The translations under genes and the position numbers were made by a program. Of a DNA stretch of 64,000 bases, positions 31,401 through 41,668 are shown in pieces. Position 1 is the stretch's first letter, and each line of letters starts with the position of its first letter. The notes below the pieces were generated by a model. That model saw only the letters and a list, made by a program, of their open reading frames with translations. It was not told the origin of the DNA and searched no databases. Location: assembly GCA_023362775.1 (NCBI GenBank), contig JALMGJ010000136.1:1-64000 (forward strand). Reading direction: 5' to 3'. The stretch comes from Charina bottae. Its lineage: Eukaryota; Chordata; Lepidosauria; Squamata; Charinaidae.

Positions 31401-32156
31401 CTTATGTAGTTGTTTTCTGCTTAGAAACTGAATTTTTCCACTTTGTATAAGAATTTGTCAGTCAGCTAAGGTAGTGTTTCCAGGTGAGGGAATTAGGCAC
31501 AAATTCAAGCATTTATCTTGGTGTTGAAGGCTCAAAAGCCCAGAACAGAGAATCCTATGGTTCTTGATTTCCTACAGAGCGTCATTTGTGTAAAGGAGGC
31601 TTATCCTTAATTTGTTGTATATCACTCTGCAGTAACACAGTGGATACACCCTGATTTAGTTTACCTAGTTTGCCCAGGTAAAAATACCAAGCCTGCAAAA
31701 TGGTTTAGCCATCTATGCGAGGCTGAAAAGGGGTGAAACAGTACTACGGTTTTTCTTAAAATCAAAACAAGCCTTTGCTTCAAACAGGAGCAGCTAGCAT
31801 GTTTGGAATTTCTGCTTATCTATGCCAGCTGCATTTTTTTGCAAAGGAGGGGACAGAACGTATGCGGGCGATTCTTCTATGTACTGTGTTCTATTACTGC
31901 ATAATCTGTATTTGATGTATTTGTATGTATCTGAATAAAACATTGCATAAAGTGTATATTGTACATTACATATGTGTAACAAGTGTTTTTAAACCATGTC
32001 TAGTTTCTGGATGACTATTGGTTGTAAAAACTGTAACTTCAATAGTGTGATTAATACATGTACTAGCCATGTTTTTCTTGTTTCTGTAAAAATGTATTTT
32101 ACAGCTTTGAACAACTTCCATCATTGCTAGTCTGTACTGAAAAAAATTGGGAGGGG

Positions 32157-32896
32157 TGTCAGATTTCTCGTATGAAATTGGCAAATTATTTTCTGTACGG
32201 AGAAAAGTGTTTCATGATGATGTAACGCCAGGTGGCTAGATAACAAAAAGCCTTCCCATAACTTTGAATGGCTTTGTTTACATCATCTTCATTAGATATG
32301 AAGCTTGAAGGTACCATGTGATGTATTGTTATGGCTAGTTCGCATGGGAACAAGTTCTCCTGATTCCCTCCGTGGGAAGCCTGCTCCAGGGGGAGCAGAG
32401 GGAGGGAGGAGATCACATGCTTGCTGAGATGCAGCACTGCCACCCAATAGCAGGTCATGCTATGTGCTATGGCCTATGCTTTAGGCCTGGTGTGTGTCAC
32501 ACCTAACATCCAGCCAATCAGAAAGCTGGAAGAACTGAATATCTAACCATGCAAAATGGTGTTCTATGCTTCTTGACTTTTTGTGTCTTTAGCCATGTAG
32601 TTCTTCACGTGTATTCTACTTCTGAGGACTGGGCAGTGTGAGCTATGCCTGGATTTGGATATAGGCCGTGGCATGAGCTCTGGCCCTGGGATCAATACAC
32701 GGAACTCTGCTTATAAGTTTGTTTTTGTTTTTCCTTATTGCAATAATGTAACATTTGCATTTATTGCCTTAACTATAAATGCATTTATTGCCTTATGCTA
32801 CAAGTAAACACTTTTAGCCCTAAACGCTGCACTCTTGTCTTGTCTGTTTATTCTCAAGCCTCGATTTTTCCCTATAAGCCAGCGTACATCCTATCA
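32157..32896 (+). repeat. Copia #2 3' LTR
   Basis: 740 bp beginning TGTCAGATTTCTCG after a purine tract ('gggagggg') and ending CCTATCA. Related but not identical to the copia #1 LTRs (shared 'gattggctgg...', 'ggaactctgcttataag'). Confidence 0.85.
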
Positions 32897-32901
32897 CAGG
32901 C

Positions 32902-33061
32902 GCCTCTCTCAAGGGGTGTCCTTGAGTGAGAATATCTTTGGTTCAGGTAAGAATATCTTTTGTTCAGTGGAGTGCCAGGCTGTGTTCCCATATGGGGCAA
33001 TGTTACAACTTCGTATGTTCTAGGCCTAAGTCCTCAGCCCAGTTTACCCCTGGTCCCTTCA
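32902..33061 (-). mobile_element. tRNA-Gly ERV LTR (alpha), second part
   Basis: Continuation of 25069-25838 after copia #2, matching 42196-42354. Ends 'tggtcccttca'. Confidence 0.85.
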
Positions 33062-33145
33062 ATGGGAACAAAAGCCCTAACAAATCTCTGGGGGAGACAA
33101 TATGCTTGCTTAAGATGCAACACTGCCATCTCATGGCGGTTTATA
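33062..33145 (+). mobile_element. Copia LTR #3, fragment 1 of 3
   Basis: Matches the middle of the copia #2 LTR ('gggaacaa...agatgcaacactgccatc'). The rest follows at 37955-38250 and 39969-40099. Split by Tc1 and by L2. Confidence 0.7.
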
Positions 33146-33397
33146 CACTGCTCAAAAAAATAAAGGGAACAGTGAAACTACACAATGTAAGTCCAAGTCA
33201 ATCACACTTCTGTGAAATCAAACTGTCCACTTAGGTAGCAACACTGATTGACAATCAATTTCACATGCTGTTGTGCACATGGAATAGACAACAGGCGGAA
33301 AGCATAGGCAGTTAGCAAGACATCCCCAATAAAGGAGTGGATCTGCAGGTGGTGACCACAGACCACTTCTCAGTTCCTATGCTTTCTGGCTGATGGT

Positions 33398-34463
33398 TTG
33401 GTCACTTTTGAATGCTGGCGGTGCTTCCACTCTAGTGGTAGCATGAGACGGAGTCTACAACCCACACAAGTGGCTCAGGTAGTGCAGCTCATCCAGGATG
33501 GCACATCAATGCGAGCTGTGGCAAGAAGGTTTGCTGTGTCTGTCAGCGTAGTGTCCAGAGCATGGAGTCACTACCAGGAGACAGGTCAGTACATCAGGAG
33601 ACGTGGAGGAGGCCGTAGGAGGGCAACAACCCAGCAGCAGGACCGCTACCTCCGCCTTTGTGCAAGGAGGGACAGGAGGAGCACTGCCAGAGCCCTGCAA
33701 AATGACCTCCAGTGGGCCACAAATGTGTGTGTGGCTGCTCAAACGGTCAGAAACAGACTCCATGAGGGTGGTATGAGGGCCCGACATCCACAGGTGGGGG
33801 TTGTGCTTACAGCCCAACACCGTGCAGGACATTTGGCATTTGCCAGAGAACACCAAGATTGGCAACTTCGCCACTGGCGCCCTGTGCTCTTCACAGATGA
33901 AAGCAGGTTCCCACTGAGCACATGTGACAGACGTGACAGGGTCTGGAGACGCCGTGGAGAACGTTCTGCTGCCTGCAACATCCTCCAGCATGACCGGTTT
34001 GGCAGTGGGTCAGTAATGGTGTGGGGTGGCATTTCTTTAGGGGACCGCACAGCCCTCCATGTGCTCGCCAGAGGTAGCCTGACTGCCATTAGGTACCGAG
34101 ATGAGATCCTCAGACCCCTTGTGATATGCTGGTGCGGTTGGCCCTGGGTTCCTCCTAATGCAAGACAATGCTAGACCTCATGTGGCTGGAGTGTGCCAGC
34201 AGTTCCTGCAAGATGAAGGCATTGATGCTATGGACTGGCCCACCCGTTCCCCAGACCTGGATCCAATTGAGCACATCTGGGACATCATGTCTCGCTCCAT
34301 CCACCAACGCCACGTTGCACCACAGACTGTCCAGGAGTTGGGGGATGCTTTAGTCCAGGTGTGGGAGGAGATCCCTCAGGAGACCATCCGCCACCTCGTC
34401 AGGAGCATGTCCACGCATTGTAGGGAGGTCATACAGGCACGTGGAGGCCACACACACTACTGA
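33398..34463 (+). pseudogene. Tc1 transposase, frameshifted
   Basis: Two frames, 33398-34174 and 34158-34463, cover a Tc1 transposase with an N-terminal helix-turn-helix ('[23 protein letters not shown]') and the catalytic D,D34E region: 'LFTDESRF', then 'MQDNARPH' and 'SPDLDPIEHIWD' in the second frame. A small deletion near 34125-34130 shifts the frame between the first and second catalytic aspartates, so the copy cannot make a full enzyme. Confidence 0.9.
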
Positions 34464-34558
34464 GCCTCATTTTGACTTGTTTTAAGGACATTACATCAAC
34501 GTTGGATCAGCCTGTAGTGTTCTTTTCCACTTTAATTTTTGAGTGTAACTCCACATCC

Positions 34559-37500
34559 CTTCATGGATCATTACCATTACTTCATTACCCCTTCATGGAT
34601 CACTGCCTTGTCGTGGCGAAGGGGCTTGCGTAACTCAATGAAGTCAGGTCAAGAAGAACAGGTCATGATGGAGAGTTCTGACAAAACGTGGTCCACTGGA
34701 GGAGGGAATGGCAAACCACTCCAGTATCCTTGCCAAGAAAACCCATGGACAGTATCAAAAGGCTAAAAGATATGACACCGGAAGATGAGCCCCTCAGGTC
34801 GGAAGGTGTCCAAAATGCTACTGGGGAAGAGCGGAGGGCAATTCCGAGTAGCTCCAGAAAGTGTGAAACGGCTGGGCCAAAGCCGAAAGGACGCTCAGTT
34901 GTGGATGTGTCTGGAAGTGGAAGGAAAGTCCGATGCTGTAAAGAACAATATTGCATAGGAACCTGGAATGTAAGAACTATGAATCAAGGTAAGCTGGATG
35001 TGGTCAAACATGAGATGACAAGATTGAACATCGACATATTGGGAATCAGCGAACTAAAATGGACAGGAATGGGCGAATTTAATTCAGGAGACCATTATAT
35101 ATACTACTGTGGGCAAGAATCCCTTAGAAGAAATGGAGTAGCTCTCATAGTCAATAAAAGAGTGGGAAAGGCAGTACTGGGGTACAACCTCAAAAACGAC
35201 AGAATGCTTTCAGTTCGAATCCAAGGCAAACCATTCAACATCACAGTGATCCAAGTCTATGCCCCAACCACTGATGCCAGAGAAGCTGAAGTTGACCGGT
35301 TCTATGAAGACCTACAACACCTTCTAGAACTAACACCAAAAAAAGATGTCCTTTTCATCATAGGGGACTGGAATGCTAAGGTAGGAAGTCAAAAAATAAC
35401 CGGAATAACAGGCAAGTTCGGCCTCGGAGTACAAAATGAAGCAGGGCAAAGACTAATAGAGTTTTGTCAAGAGAACACGCTGGTCATAGCAAACACTCTT
35501 TTCCAACAACACAAGAGACGACTCTACACATGGACATCACCAGATGGTCAATACCGAAATCAGATTGATTATATACTTTGCAGCCAAAGATGGAGAAGCT
35601 CTATACAATCAGCAAAAACAAGACCTGGAGCTGACTGTGGCTCAGATCATGAGCTTCTTATTGCAAAATTTAGGCTTAAATTGAAGAACGTAGAGAAAAC
35701 CACTAGACCAATCAGGTATGACCTAAATCATATCCCTTATGAATATACAGTGGAGGTGAGGAATAGATTTAAAGGATTAGATCTGGTAGACAGAGTGCCT
35801 GAAGAACTATGGATGGAGGTTCGTAACATTGTACAGGAGGCAGCAGCTAAAACCATCCCAAAGAAAAAGAAATGCAAGAAAGCAAAGTGGCTGACTGATG
35901 AGGCTTTACAAATAGCTGAGGAAAGAAGGGAAGCAAAAGGCAAGGGAGAAAGGGAAAGATATAAACAACTGAATGCAGAATTCCAGAGAATAGCAAGGAG
36001 AGATAAGAAGGCCTTCTTAAATGAACAATGCAAAGAAATTGAGGAAAACAATAGAATGGGGAAGACTAGAGATCTCTTCAAGAAAATCGGAGATATCAAG
36101 GGAACGTTTTGTGCAAAGATGGGCATGATAAAGGACAAAAAAGGCAGGGACCTAACAGAAGCAGAAGAGATTAAGAAGAGGTGGCAAGAATACACAGAAG
36201 AACTATACAAGAAAGATCTTAATATCCCTGATAAATATGATGGTGTGGTCACTGAGCTTGAGCCGGACATCCTAGAGAGTGAAGTCAAGTGGGCCTTAGG
36301 AAGCATTACTAACAACAAAGCTAGCGGAGAAGACAGTATCCCAGCTGAGCTATTTAAAATCCTAAAAGATGATGCTGTTAAAGTGCTGCACTCAATATGC
36401 CAACAAATTTGGAAAACTCAACAGTGGCCACAGGATTGGAAAAGGTCAGTTTACGTTCCAATTCCAAAGAAAGGCAATGCCAAAGAATGTTCAAACTACC
36501 GTACAATTGCGCTCATTTCACATGCCAGCAAGGTTATGCTCAAAATCCTACAAGCTAGGCTTCAGCAGCATGTGAACCGAGAACTACCAGAAGTGCAAGC
36601 TGGGTTTCGAAGAGGCAGAGGAACTAGAGATCAGATTTCCAACATTCGCTGGATCATGGAAAAAGCAAGAGAGTTCCAGAAAAACATCTACTTCTGCTTC
36701 ATTGACTACGCTAAAGCCTTTGATTGTGTGGATCACAACAAACTGTGGCAAAGTCTTAAAGAGATGGGAGTACCAGACCACCTTACCTGTCTCCTGAGAA
36801 ACCTGTATGTGGGTCAAGAAGCAACAGTTAGAACCGGACATGGAACAACCGACTGGTTCAAAATTGGGAAAGGAGTACGACAAGGCTGTATATTATCACC
36901 CTGCTTATTTAACTTATATGCAGAGTACATCATGAGAAATGCCGGGCTGGATGAATCACAAGTCGGAGTTAAGATTGCCGGGAAAAATATCAACAACCTC
37001 AGATATGCAGACGATACCACCCTAATGGCAGAAAGTGAAGAGGAACTAAAGAGCCTCTTGATGAGGGTGAAAGAGGAGAGTGCAAAAGCTGGCTTGAAAC
37101 TCAACATTAAAAAAACCCAGATCATGGCATCTGGTCCCATCACTTCCTGGCAAATAGAAGGGGAAGAAATGGAAGCAGTGACAGATTTTATTTTCTTGGG
37201 CTCCAAGATCACCGCAGACGGTGACTGCAGCCATGAAATTAAAAGACGCTTGCTCCTTGGAAGGAAAGCTATGGCAAACCTAGACAGCATATTAAAAAGC
37301 AGAGACATCACCTTGCCGACAAAGGTCCGTATAGTTAAAGCTATGGTTTTTCCAGTAGCAATGTATGGCTGTGAGAGTTGGACCATAAGGAAGGCTGAGC
37401 GCCGAAGAATTGATGCTTTCGAGCTGTGGTGCTGGAGAAGACTCTTGAGAGTCCCTTGGACTGCAAGGAGGTCAAACCAGTCAATCCTAAAGGAAATCAA

Positions 37501-37784
37501 CCCTGACTGCTCATTGGAAGGACAGATGCTGAAGCTGAAGCTCAAATACTTTGGCCACCTAATGAGAAGAGAGGACTCACTGGAAAAGACCCTGATGCTG
37601 GGAAAGACTGAGGGCAAAAGGAGAAGGGGACGGCAGAGGATGAGATGGTTAGATAGCATCACCGATGTAATGAACATGAATTTGAGTAAACTCCGAGAGA
37701 CAGTGGAGGACAGGAAGGCCTGGCGTGCTATGGTCCATGAGGTCACGAAGAGTCGGACACGACTGAACGACTGAACAACAACAA
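34559..37784 (+). mobile_element. BovB (RTE) LINE, full-length-looking
   Basis: 3226 bp from the BovB start ('cttcatggatcactgccttgtc' type, duplicated locally) to the (CAA)n end ('gaacgactgaacaacaaca'). 8-bp target duplication 'ccacatcc' (34551-34558, 37785-37792) within the Tc1 3' UTR. Contains one long intact frame. Confidence 0.93.
34688..37774 (+). CDS. BovB ORF2: endonuclease and reverse transcriptase
   Basis: 1028 codons, about the usual BovB length, without internal stops. The N-terminal apurinic-type endonuclease starts near residue 95, with 'ISELKWTGMG', 'GDWNAKVGS' and the catalytic 'SDHELLIAKF'. The reverse transcriptase follows from about residue 500, with 'PIPKKG...CSNYRTIAL', 'FIDYAKAFDCVDH' (first catalytic Asp), 'GVRQGCILSPCLFNLY' and 'LRYADDTTLM' (catalytic YADD). 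The C-terminal domain has 'CESWTIRKAERRRIDAFE'. The first ATG (34688) may lie upstream of the natural start. Because the frame is whole, this copy could encode active protein; that is inference. Confidence 0.93.
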   Translation: MVHWRREWQTTPVSLPRKPMDSIKRLKDMTPEDEPLRSEGVQNATGEERRAIPSSSRKCETAGPKPKGRSVVDVSGSGRKVRCCKEQYCIGTWNVRTMNQGKLDVVKHEMTRLNIDILGISELKWTGMGEFNSGDHYIYYCGQESLRRNGVALIVNKRVGKAVLGYNLKNDRMLSVRIQGKPFNITVIQVYAPTTDAREAEVDRFYEDLQHLLELTPKKDVLFIIGDWNAKVGSQKITGITGKFGLGVQNEAGQRLIEFCQENTLVIANTLFQQHKRRLYTWTSPDGQYRNQIDYILCSQRWRSSIQSAKTRPGADCGSDHELLIAKFRLKLKNVEKTTRPIRYDLNHIPYEYTVEVRNRFKGLDLVDRVPEELWMEVRNIVQEAAAKTIPKKKKCKKAKWLTDEALQIAEERREAKGKGERERYKQLNAEFQRIARRDKKAFLNEQCKEIEENNRMGKTRDLFKKIGDIKGTFCAKMGMIKDKKGRDLTEAEEIKKRWQEYTEELYKKDLNIPDKYDGVVTELEPDILESEVKWALGSITNNKASGEDSIPAELFKILKDDAVKVLHSICQQIWKTQQWPQDWKRSVYVPIPKKGNAKECSNYRTIALISHASKVMLKILQARLQQHVNRELPEVQAGFRRGRGTRDQISNIRWIMEKAREFQKNIYFCFIDYAKAFDCVDHNKLWQSLKEMGVPDHLTCLLRNLYVGQEATVRTGHGTTDWFKIGKGVRQGCILSPCLFNLYAEYIMRNAGLDESQVGVKIAGKNINNLRYADDTTLMAESEEELKSLLMRVKEESAKAGLKLNIKKTQIMASGPITSWQIEGEEMEAVTDFIFLGSKITADGDCSHEIKRRLLLGRKAMANLDSILKSRDITLPTKVRIVKAMVFPVAMYGCESWTIRKAERRRIDAFELWCWRRLLRVPWTARRSNQSILKEINPDCSLEGQMLKLKLKYFGHLMRREDSLEKTLMLGKTEGKRRRGRQRMRWLDSITDVMNMNLSKLRETVEDRKAWRAMVHEVTKSRTRLND

Positions 37785-37954
37785 CCACATCCAGACCTCC
37801 AGGGGTTCCTTACATTTGATTTCCATTGCTTTTTGTGTGATTTTGTTGTCAGCACATTCAACTATGTAATGAACAAAGTAATTAATACGAATATTTCATT
37901 CATTCAGATCTAGGATGTCTTATTTCAGTGTTCCCTTTATTTTTTTGAGCAGCT

Positions 37955-38250
37955 TATTATGTGCAATCCTGAACGCTTTAGGCTTTGTTAATCTGAAAAG
38001 CTTTGTGACCCATGACTCTAAGATTCCACCAATCAGAAAGCTGAAACAAGTGTATATCTCAGCTGTGAACTATGGGTCTATGCTTCTTGACTTCTGTCTG
38101 GTCTTTTAGCCATGCTCGTGTGTGTGTTCTATTTCTGAAGACTGGGAAGTGCATAGCTATGCATGGCTGTGTTTGTAGGCCATGGCACGGGCTCCTTCAT
38201 GTCTGTTTCACACAAAACTCTGCTTGTAAGTTTGTTTGTTTGTTTGTTTT
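37955..38250 (+). mobile_element. Copia LTR #3, fragment 2 of 3
   Basis: Continues the copia LTR after Tc1 ('ccaatcagaaagctg', 'atgcttcttgactt', 'aactctgcttgtaagtttg'), parallel to 32513-32720. Confidence 0.75.
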
Positions 38251-39968
38251 TTTATTTAATTTATTCCCCGCCCATCTCCCATACAAGGGACTCTGGGCGG
38301 GTTACAATAATTAAGACTTAAAAATTTAAAATATTTAAAACCATACAAAGTAGAAGATGTATAAAAAAATCCAGATATAAAATAAAATAAAATAGAATCC
38401 AAGATGGATTGGGGACCGTAGCATAGGTCTTATTGCTACAGGGCCAGCCAACCCCAGGAGGCACTACCACCTCCGTTGTCCCAGGCCAGGCGGCAGAGCC
38501 AGGTCTTAAGGGCCTTCCAAAAGGCCAGGAGTGAAGGGGCCAGTCTCACCTCCGGGGGCAAGATGTTCCATAAGGCGGGGGCTGTCGCAGAGAAAGCATG
38601 CCTCCTGGACCCCACTAGATGGAATTCTCTTGTTGAGGGGGTCCGAAGCATGCCCTCTCTGCACGCACAGGTGGGGCGGGCTGACGTTATCGGGACGAGA
38701 CGGTCCCTCAGGTACCCTGGTCCTATGCCATATAGGGCTTTAAAGGTAATCACCAACACCTTGAATTGGACCCGGAAGCAAACTGGCAACCAATACAACT
38801 CGCGTAGCAGAGGTGTTACATGTGCCGATCTTATGGCACCCGTAACTGCTCGCGCCGCCGCATTCTGTACCAGCTGAAGCTTCCAGATACTCTTCAGGGG
38901 TAGCCCCATGTAGAGCGCATTACAGTAGTCTATGCGGGAGATGACAAGGGCATGAGTGACTGTTCGGAGGGCATCCTGATCCAGGAAAGGGCGTAACTGG
39001 CGCACAACTCGAAGTTGTGCAAAGGTCCTCCTGGCCACGACTGCCACCTGCTCTTCGAGCAGGAGTCACGAGTCCAGGAGGACCCCCAGATTCCGCACTG
39101 GATCTGAGTGAGGTTGTGCAACCCCACCCAGAACCAAAGATGATAACTTCCCGGATCTAGGGGGGCCATCAATCCACAGCCACTCCGTCTTACCAGGGTT
39201 CAGTTGAAGCCTGTTGTTCCCCATCCAGACCCCCACAGCCTCCAGACACTGAGATAGGGCATCGACCGCATCACCTACTTCACCCGGGATGGAGATGTAT
39301 AACTGGGTATCATCAGCATATTGGTGATACCTCATCCCATGGTGACGGATGATCTCGCCCAGCGGCTTCATGTAGATGTTGGAGAGGAGAGAGAACCGAT
39401 CCCTGCGGCACCCCACAAGACAGGGGTCGCGGGTCAGCTCTCTCCTCTCCTATCAACACCGACTGGGAACGGCCCCGGAGGAAGGAAGCGAACCAGCGCA
39501 AAACCACGCCGCCCGCCCCCAACTCCCTGAGCCGCCCCAAGAGTATACCATGGTCGATGGTATCAAAAGCTGCTGAGAGATCTAAGAGAGCCAGGATGGA
39601 TGCACTCCCTCCATCCCGCCCTCGCCAGAGATCATCCATAAGCGCGATCAATGCAGTCTCTGTCCCATATCCTGGCCTGAAACCTGACTGAAAAGGGTCC
39701 AGATAATCTGTTTCTTCCAGAATCCTCTGGAGTTGCAATGCCACCACCTTCTCAACCACTTTTCCTAAAAAGGGAAGGTGGGAGACTGGGCGAAAATTGC
39801 CCAGAATAGTAGGGTCCAAAGACGTTTTTTTGAGGAGGGGGTGCACCAGCGCCTCCTTAAAGGCAGCCGGGAACACCCCCTCACTCAAGGACGAATTTAT
39901 AATCGCCAGGACCCAGCCACATGTCACCTCTCTAGCTGATTTCACCAGCCAGGAGGGACATGGGTCAA
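38251..39968 (-). mobile_element. L2 LINE, 5'-truncated
   Basis: The 3' tail is at 38255-38310 (reverse of '...cgcccagagtc...gatgggcgg...'). The coding region reads leftward from 39968. It splits the copia LTR, whose sequence resumes at 39969 ('ttggcatttttcctttttgcaataatg'). Confidence 0.85.
38436..39968 (-). pseudogene. L2 reverse transcriptase and C-terminal region, frameshifted
   Basis: Three minus-strand frames together give an L2-clade RT: 'LGNFRPVSHLPFLGKVVEK', 'LLDLSAAFDTIDHGILL' (first catalytic Asp) and 'SCGVPQGSVLSP' in the frame 39313-39968; 'YHQYADDTQLYISI' (catalytic YADD) in 39066-39416; and the L2 C-terminal region in 38436-39047. Frame changes near 39390 and 39060 break it. 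The endonuclease part is missing through 5' truncation. Confidence 0.88.
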
Positions 39969-40099
39969 GTTGGCATTTTTCCTTTTTGCAATAATGTAAC
40001 TGTATATACATTTATTGCCTTTTATTACAAGTAAACATTTTAGCCATAAATGCTGCACTCTGTCTAATTACTCTGCGCCTTAACCCCATAAGCCAGCAT
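39969..40099 (+). mobile_element. Copia LTR #3, fragment 3 of 3
   Basis: End of the LTR ('gcaataatgtaac', 'aagtaaacattttagcc', 'ataagccagcattatccca'), parallel to 32740-32895. Confidence 0.75.
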
Positions 40100-40412
40100 T
40101 ATCCCACAGATCATTTGTCTCTGTACCCTATACCCCTTGATGAGGATGATTGCCAAGTTTGTGGTTTTATTGCAGTTGTGACCTCACCCTAGCTCACAAG
40201 CAAGCTCCTGCCTCAACCCCTACAAAAGCAGCTTGTGGGGCTACCTCGCACACTTTGGCCCTTGGGAGCAAGGCAAGAGCTTTCCCCATACGCCGCACCC
40301 AGAAAACGCCTGCTCAACTGTTGTGGTGGGTAAGAGAAAAAAGAAAAAGGTGTTTAGATCTAAAGACTCCTTGGTAGTATTAATATATCATGTTAATGAT
40401 ATATCATATCAT
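40100..40412 (+). other. Unassigned spacer, partly repeated at 42990-43130
   Basis: No gene seen. The stretch 'tgtttagatctaaagactcc' to 'ttaatata' (about 40350-40390) recurs at 43092-43130, with looser similarity upstream, so both sites belong to one dispersed or duplicated sequence of unknown type. Confidence 0.4.
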
Positions 40413-40454
40413 GGGGAGTCTTTGGTGCTCTCTGAGCCTTGTTGTTTTCATGCA

Positions 40455-40488
40455 GACGTTTCATTGCCAGGCTAGGCAACATCTTCAG
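40455..40488 (-). ncRNA. Hammerhead-ribozyme-like core in PLE terminal repeat
   Basis: On the minus strand: CTGAAGA, a hairpin (TTGCC/GGCAA), then GAAACGTC. This is the mirror of 41545-41578 in the other arm. Confidence 0.5.
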
Positions 40489-41090
40489 TGCGAAAAGGGA
40501 GTGGAACTTGCTGTCTGTTTATATACCCTGGCTTGTCCTGCCTGTGTTGGTGGGGGTCTTGTACTCTCCTTGGTAGTTCCTTGATTGGGCTGTTGTGTGC
40601 TGTTTGGGTGATTGACTGAGTTAATAGTTCCTTGATTAAGGTCTATTGTGTTGTTTGATTGCTTCTCTGCTGCTAATCTTGCTGTTAATCTATGCATATC
40701 TTGTTGTTGATTGCTGGCCCAGGGGTGTTCTGGTCTTCTGGCTATTCTATTGTTTCTTATGAATGGTATGTAAATGTTGTTAACCTCTATGTGTCTGTTG
40801 ATGGCTGCTTTGTCTGAGTGCCAAGCTTCTAGGAATTCTCTAGCATTTTTGGATTTGGCCTGGTCTAATATGCTCACAGTTTCCCAGTTGAAAGTATGGT
40901 TATGTCTGTCCATGTGTTGTGAGATTAAGGAGTTTTCATCATGTCTTCTGACTGCTAGTTGGTGTTCGTGGATGCGTTCTGCTAGTCTTCTGCCAGTCTG
41001 TCCTACATAGTGGCTGTTACAGTCCTTACACTGTATGTTGTAGATAACTCCTGTTTTTTCTTCTTGGGCTACTGGGTCTTTTGGTTTACT
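40485..41090 (-). CDS. PLE C-terminal GIY-YIG endonuclease region
   Basis: The minus strand reads through a GIY-YIG block ('VIYNIQCKDCNSHYVGQTGR', about 40985-41045), then 'LAERIHEHQLAVRRHD', 'HTFNWETVSIL' and 'EFLEAWHSDKAAINRHIE', and an asparagine/glutamine-rich tail, ending at 40485. The open frame from the first ATG (40911-40913) is 142 codons. Upstream RT is absent, so this is a 5'-truncated PLE. The same C-terminal 138 residues are encoded in the opposite arm (41128-41548, plus strand) without visible change. Confidence 0.75.
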   Translation of the reverse strand, partial: SKPKDPVAQEEKTGVIYNIQCKDCNSHYVGQTGRRLAERIHEHQLAVRRHDENSLISQHMDRHNHTFNWETVSILDQAKSKNAREFLEAWHSDKAAINRHIEVNNIYIPFIRNNRIARRPEHPWASNQQQDMHRLTARLAAEKQSNNTIDLNQGTINSVNHPNSTQQPNQGTTKESTRPPPTQAGQARVYKQTASSTPFSH

Positions 41091-41127
41091 TACAATGTTC
41101 TGAAGGGTTTTGGTTGGTTTGTGTGCT

Positions 41128-41548
41128 ACATAACCATACTTTCAACTGGGAAACTGTGAGCATATTAGACCAGGCCAAATCCAAAAATGCTAGAGAATTC
41201 CTAGAAGCTTGGCACTCAGACAAAGCAGCCATCAACAGACACATAGAGGTTAACAACATTTACATACCATTCATAAGAAACAATAGAATAGCCAGAAGAC
41301 CAGAACACCCCTGGGCCAGCAATCAACAACAAGATATGCATAGATTAACAGCAAGATTAGCAGCAGAGAAGCAATCAAACAACACAATAGACCTTAATCA
41401 AGGAACTATTAACTCAGTCAATCACCCAAACAGCACACAACAGCCCAATCAAGGAACTACCAAGGAGAGTACAAGACCCCCACCAACACAGGCAGGACAA
41501 GCCAGGGTATATAAACAGACAGCAAGTTCCACTCCCTTTTCACACTGA
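41128..41548 (+). CDS. PLE C-terminal tail, inverted arm copy
   Basis: Plus-strand copy of the PLE C-terminus starting inside 'HTFNWETVSIL', identical in translation to 40485-40905. It lacks the GIY-YIG core. It is the arm of the foldback structure, not an independent gene. Confidence 0.7.
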
Positions 41549-41588
41549 AGATGTTGCCTAGCCTGGCAATGAAACGTCTGCATGAAAA
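41540..41588 (+). ncRNA. Hammerhead-ribozyme-like motif in PLE terminal repeat
   Basis: CTGAAGA (41545-41551), stem II TTGCC/GGCAA, GAAAC (41571-41575), GTC (41576-41578). Stem I is poorer here than in 55187-55238 because 'cgca' has become 'caca'. Confidence 0.5.
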
Positions 41589-41668
41589 CAACAAGGCTCA
41601 GAGAGCACCAAAGACTCCCCAGTTCAACCCTGAGCTACAAATATTCTCTTCGATTGATATCATATCAT

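Larger units (their letters stand above)
25839..32896 (+). mobile_element. Ty1/copia element #2, nested, plus strand
   Basis: Inserted in ERV LTR alpha with a 5-bp duplication CAGGC (25834-25838, 32897-32901). Only about 31 bp of its 5' LTR remains before interior sequence starts, so the 5' LTR and gag have been deleted. The interior parallels copia #1 (integrase block at 26477-26749). It is split by an L1-like insert (26976-29092) and a hAT element (29620-30885), then continues with RT-type sequence to the 3' LTR at 32157-32896. Confidence 0.88.
33146..37954 (+). mobile_element. Tc1-type DNA transposon with BovB inside
   Basis: Terminal inverted repeats 'tgctcaaaaaaataaaggga' at the left (from about 33149) and its perfect reverse complement at about 37929-37951, next to TA dinucleotides. 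Transposase remnant at 33398-34463. The element is split by BovB at 34559-37784. The same transposon type is known from many fishes and squamates. Confidence 0.9.
40413..41656 (+). mobile_element. Foldback PLE with 0.5-kb inverted arms
   Basis: Arms of about 500 bp (40413-40905 and about 41128-41640) are near-perfect reverse complements; the middle holds the GIY-YIG region read on the minus strand. Flanked by a 12-bp duplication 'atatcatatcat' (40401-40412, 41657-41668). The terminal part of each arm carries a hammerhead-like core. It is inserted at the edge of an ERV LTR (beta). Confidence 0.88.

Noticed and set aside
33506..34089. 161- and 116-codon minus-strand frames
   Set aside because: Antisense shadows of the Tc1 transposase.
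35737..37788. Minus-strand frames up to 324 codons
   Set aside because: Antisense shadows of the BovB ORF.
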